Below are positions 6,338-8,560 of a stretch of 8,560 bases of DNA, piece after piece; the stretch's first letter is position 1; each line of letters begins with the position of its first letter. The DNA is taken from the NCBI GenBank assembly GCA_903905395.1, contig CAIVGD010000394.1:1-8560 (forward strand), in the 5' to 3' direction. Below the pieces are notes generated by a model. That model was not told the origin of the DNA. It saw only the letters and a list, made by a program, of their open reading frames with translations, and ran no database searches. This stretch comes from an uncultured Verrucomicrobiota bacterium. GTDB taxonomy: Bacteria > Verrucomicrobiota > Verrucomicrobiia > Methylacidiphilales > Verrucolacustridaceae. A program made the position numbers and the translations under genes.

Positions 6338-7696
6338 CCCAGCCTGCACCAAACCACGACGATCTCCCCACAGATCCAGCAGTCACTTCAACTTCTGCAA
6401 ACCCCCGCCCTCGAACTGCAACACCTCCTCCAATCCGAACTTCAGACAAATCCTGTCCTCGAAGAAGAACCCCTGCTGGTCGAGCCCCCGGAAACTACCG
6501 AGCCCGAAGACGAAGACTCGGATCCTCTCGGCCAGAATGCCGATTGGCCCGTCGCCTCTTCCCGCCCAGACCATCCCCGCTTGGATCCCCGCCAGGCCCT
6601 CCTCGAATCGAAAGTCCTCCCCGAATCCCTCACCGACCACCTCGAATCCCAACTGACTCTCACCGCAGTGGATCCCGCCACCCGCGCCGCCGCATCGGAA
6701 ATTATCGGCAACCTGGACGAGGACGGTTTCCTCCGTGCCGAACTCTCGGAAATCACCGCCGCCGCCAAGGTCTCTATGGAAATCGCCGCCCAATCTCTCG
6801 CGCTGGTCCAGTCCTTTCACCCCCCAGGCATTGCCGCCCGCTCCCTGCCCGAAGCTCTGCTCCTCCAACTTCACGCCAGGGGTCGTGACGATTCTCTGGA
6901 AGCCCGAATCGTCCGGTATCATTTCGAACTCCTCAGCCGGCGCAAATTCGCGGAGATCGCTTCCTCCTTGAACACCTCCGCCGATTCCATAACCGCAGCC
7001 GCCGAGCTCATAGCCCACCTTTCCCCGCGACCCGGCGCCGCCTTCGCCCCCGACCGACCCGACCTCGTCGTCCGCCCCGAGGCATCCTTTGTCCTAGACG
7101 GAAATCGTTGGCTTCCCTTGCTGGAAGGAGATCTCTTGCCACGCCTCCGCATCAGCGACGTGTACAAAGATCTTCTCGGGGACGGTTCGGCCGACGAGCA
7201 GACCCGTTCCTACCTCAAGGAAAGAATCCGCTCCGCCCGCTTTCTCCTGCAATCGCTCGAACGCCGGCAGGAAACCCTCCAGAAACTCCTCGAAGTCATC
7301 GCCAACCGCCAGGCCGACTATTTTTCGCAAGGTCCCTCCGCCCTCCGTCCTCTAACCATGACGGAAGTCGCTGGCGAGATCGGCGTCCACGAAACCACCA
7401 TCGGTCGGGCCGTCGCCAATAAATATGTGAGGACTCCCCACGGCGTCGTTCCCCTTCGCTTCTTTTTCGCCACTGCCTTGGGTGGGGAAAATGATTTCGA
7501 ACCCGCCGTCGCCAACACCCGGGCCAAAGAAATTCTCGCGGAAATCGTCGGCCGGGAAAGTTCCGCCAAACCCTATTCCGATACCGCCCTCGAGGAAATG
7601 CTCCGGGAACGGGGAATTCCAATCGCCCGCCGCACCATCGCCAAATACCGCTCCGAATTGGGAATCCTCCCAACCCACCTGCGCCGCCGCCCGTGA
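6320..7696 (+). CDS. rpoN: RNA polymerase sigma-54 factor
   Basis: A 458-residue sigma-54, which directs RNA polymerase to -24/-12 promoters and needs AAA+ enhancer-binding activators. Region I is clear at 2-50 (LSLQPSLHQT, QIQQSLQLLQ, NPVLEEE). A short acidic region II follows (51-75, EPEDEDSD). Core-binding motifs include NLDEDGFL (131-138), PPGIAARSLPEALLLQL (168-184) and the helix 299-335 (YLKERIRSARFLLQSLERR). The helix-turn-helix reads MTEVAGEIGVHETTIGRAV (347-365). The RpoN box ARRTIAKYR (436-444) is near the C-terminus, so the protein is full length. ATG 6320 was chosen over TTG 6314, two codons earlier; neither has a Shine-Dalgarno sequence. The usual proteobacterial neighbours (lptB, hpf, ptsN) are absent. 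It overlaps the permease gene by four bases. Confidence 0.96.
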   Translation: MSLSLQPSLHQTTTISPQIQQSLQLLQTPALELQHLLQSELQTNPVLEEEPLLVEPPETTEPEDEDSDPLGQNADWPVASSRPDHPRLDPRQALLESKVLPESLTDHLESQLTLTAVDPATRAAASEIIGNLDEDGFLRAELSEITAAAKVSMEIAAQSLALVQSFHPPGIAARSLPEALLLQLHARGRDDSLEARIVRYHFELLSRRKFAEIASSLNTSADSITAAAELIAHLSPRPGAAFAPDRPDLVVRPEASFVLDGNRWLPLLEGDLLPRLRISDVYKDLLGDGSADEQTRSYLKERIRSARFLLQSLERRQETLQKLLEVIANRQADYFSQGPSALRPLTMTEVAGEIGVHETTIGRAVANKYVRTPHGVVPLRFFFATALGGENDFEPAVANTRAKEILAEIVGRESSAKPYSDTALEEMLRERGIPIARRTIAKYRSELGILPTHLRRRP

Positions 7697-8502
7697 TCGC
7701 TTCCCTTCGCGCTCTACCGGTCGTCTTTTCCATCGGCCTCCAGCGACAGTTGGCCTACCGCTGGAACTATCTCCTCCGCGCTCTTTTCAGCGCCGTTCCA
7801 CTCCTTGTTTCCTGGGTTTTCTGGGAGGCCGTCTTCCAAGGGAAAGAAACCGTGGGAAACTACACCCTCGCCAGCCTCCTCACTTACTACGCCGTCCTCC
7901 TCATCGTCGAGGCGGTGAGCTCTCCTGCCGACGACGACTTCCAGATCTCCCGCGAAATCCGCGAAGGCATGCTCAACCCCATCCTTCTTCGTCCCCTGCC
8001 TTACGGCCTTTACCGCGTTGCTCTTTTTCTCTCAGGACGCTGTGCCTACCTCGCCGCCGCGCTCATCCCCGTGGCGGCCTGTTTTTTTCTACTCTCCCGC
8101 GTGGTCCACTTGGAACTGGGCTCTTTGGATCCGATCCGGGGTATGACCGCCTTGCTCGGTTCAGCTCTTCTTCAATTCAGCCTCACCCTTTGCCTTTCTC
8201 TCACCTCCTTTTGGTTTCTAGATATCAGCGCCCTCATCTTTCTCGTGTATTCGCTCGAGTTCCTCGCCGGCGGCCACGTGTTCCCACTCGATCTCCTGCC
8301 CGCTCCCATTTTCGCCGTAGCACGCCTGCTCCCCTTCGCTTACGAATACTGGTTTCCTGCGACGGCACTATGCGGAACTATCTCTCACAAAACTTGGCTT
8401 ATCGGCCTCGGTATGCAGTTCGGCTGGGCCATCATTTTTCTTTTCCTAGCCCACTTCCTTTGGAAAGCTGGCCTGCGCAAATACACCGCCGCTGGAGGCT
8501 GA
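7693..8502 (+). CDS. ABC-2 type permease (COG4587/PF06182-like)
   Basis: A 269-residue inner-membrane protein with about six hydrophobic segments (28-47, 57-78, 112-136, 150-175, 178-195, 236-256). IREGMLNPILLRPLPYGLYR (89-108) and GGHVFPLDLLP (193-203) match the pattern of the ABC-2 permeases of COG4587. These normally pair with a second permease (COG3694) and an ATPase (COG4586) as an exporter of unknown substrate. Neither partner is in the window; the following 58 bases contain no start, so partners would have to lie further downstream or elsewhere. The start is GTG at 7693, whose last two bases begin the rpoN stop codon (GTGA overlap). With no Shine-Dalgarno sequence, translation is probably coupled to rpoN. 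The frame is intact to the TGA at 8500-8502. The substrate cannot be inferred. Confidence 0.85.
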   Translation: MIASLRALPVVFSIGLQRQLAYRWNYLLRALFSAVPLLVSWVFWEAVFQGKETVGNYTLASLLTYYAVLLIVEAVSSPADDDFQISREIREGMLNPILLRPLPYGLYRVALFLSGRCAYLAAALIPVAACFFLLSRVVHLELGSLDPIRGMTALLGSALLQFSLTLCLSLTSFWFLDISALIFLVYSLEFLAGGHVFPLDLLPAPIFAVARLLPFAYEYWFPATALCGTISHKTWLIGLGMQFGWAIIFLFLAHFLWKAGLRKYTAAGG

Positions 8503-8560
8503 TCAGTCACTAATTGGAAGGAGCCACCCTCAGAGATTCCGCCGCTACCTAAACTTCCAA
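8503..8560. other. Trailing intergenic sequence
   Basis: The 58 bases after the permease stop contain GGAAGGAG (8516-8523), a good Shine-Dalgarno-like run, but no ATG, GTG or TTG follows at a usable distance. No hairpin was seen. The window ends in CTAAACTTCCAA, which may be the start of another of the CTTxAA-type tracts seen elsewhere. Confidence 0.4.

Noticed and set aside
6383..7018. Long antisense frame inside rpoN
   Set aside because: It is a Gly/Glu-rich mirror of C-rich codons in rpoN, with no recognisable domain.
7482..8513. 343-codon plus-strand frame across the end of rpoN and the permease
   Set aside because: It is a Pro/Arg/Ser-rich out-of-frame translation; both genes underneath have well-matched family motifs.
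8516..8523. GGAAGGAG as a ribosome-binding site for a further gene
   Set aside because: No start codon follows at a workable distance before the window ends.

Overview
This GC-rich window looks like a chromosomal stretch from a Verrucomicrobiota-type bacterium, possibly Opitutae-like. That assignment is an inference. It rests on GC-rich codon use, CTTAAA/CTTCAA-type tracts followed by short GC palindromes between genes, almost no Shine-Dalgarno sequences, and the gene mix. No phylogenetic marker or rRNA is present to confirm it. There is no CRISPR array, rRNA gene or intact insertion sequence.

Layout, left to right. Bases 1-116 are non-coding, with a palindrome joined to a GGGGTCAGAGGTC-type motif that resembles the flanks of IS200-like/REP-associated transposase genes. 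A PrmA-like methyltransferase (117-899, +) follows. Bases 900-1226 are a leader-like region with a GC palindrome, a possible 25-codon small ORF and a 7-bp hairpin. An ABC-F translation-factor ATPase comes next (1227-3203, +). Its stop overlaps the stop of a convergent gene (3194-5041, -), the most unusual protein here: a 12-helix, transporter-like membrane domain fused to a C-terminal hotdog thioesterase whose active-site motif resembles enediyne-type (CalE7/DynE7) thioesterases.

Bases 5042-5351 hold a promoter for that gene, a GC palindrome and a degenerate copy of the 3' end of the adjacent tRNA. Then come tRNA-Gly(GCC) (5352-5424, -) with a good promoter, a WalJ/YycJ-like metallo-beta-lactamase-fold hydrolase (5482-6270, -), a 49-bp divergent spacer with a perfect palindrome, the sigma-54 factor RpoN (6320-7696, +), and an ABC-2 permease (7693-8502, +) that overlaps rpoN by four bases.

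Two genes concern the ribosome (PrmA-like, ABC-F) and tRNA-Gly supplies translation. rpoN and the permease are probably co-transcribed and translationally coupled. No single pathway unites the window. The strongest candidates for something undescribed are the membrane-transporter/thioesterase fusion and the duplicated tRNA-Gly tail with a terminator hairpin built from the tRNA acceptor strand.
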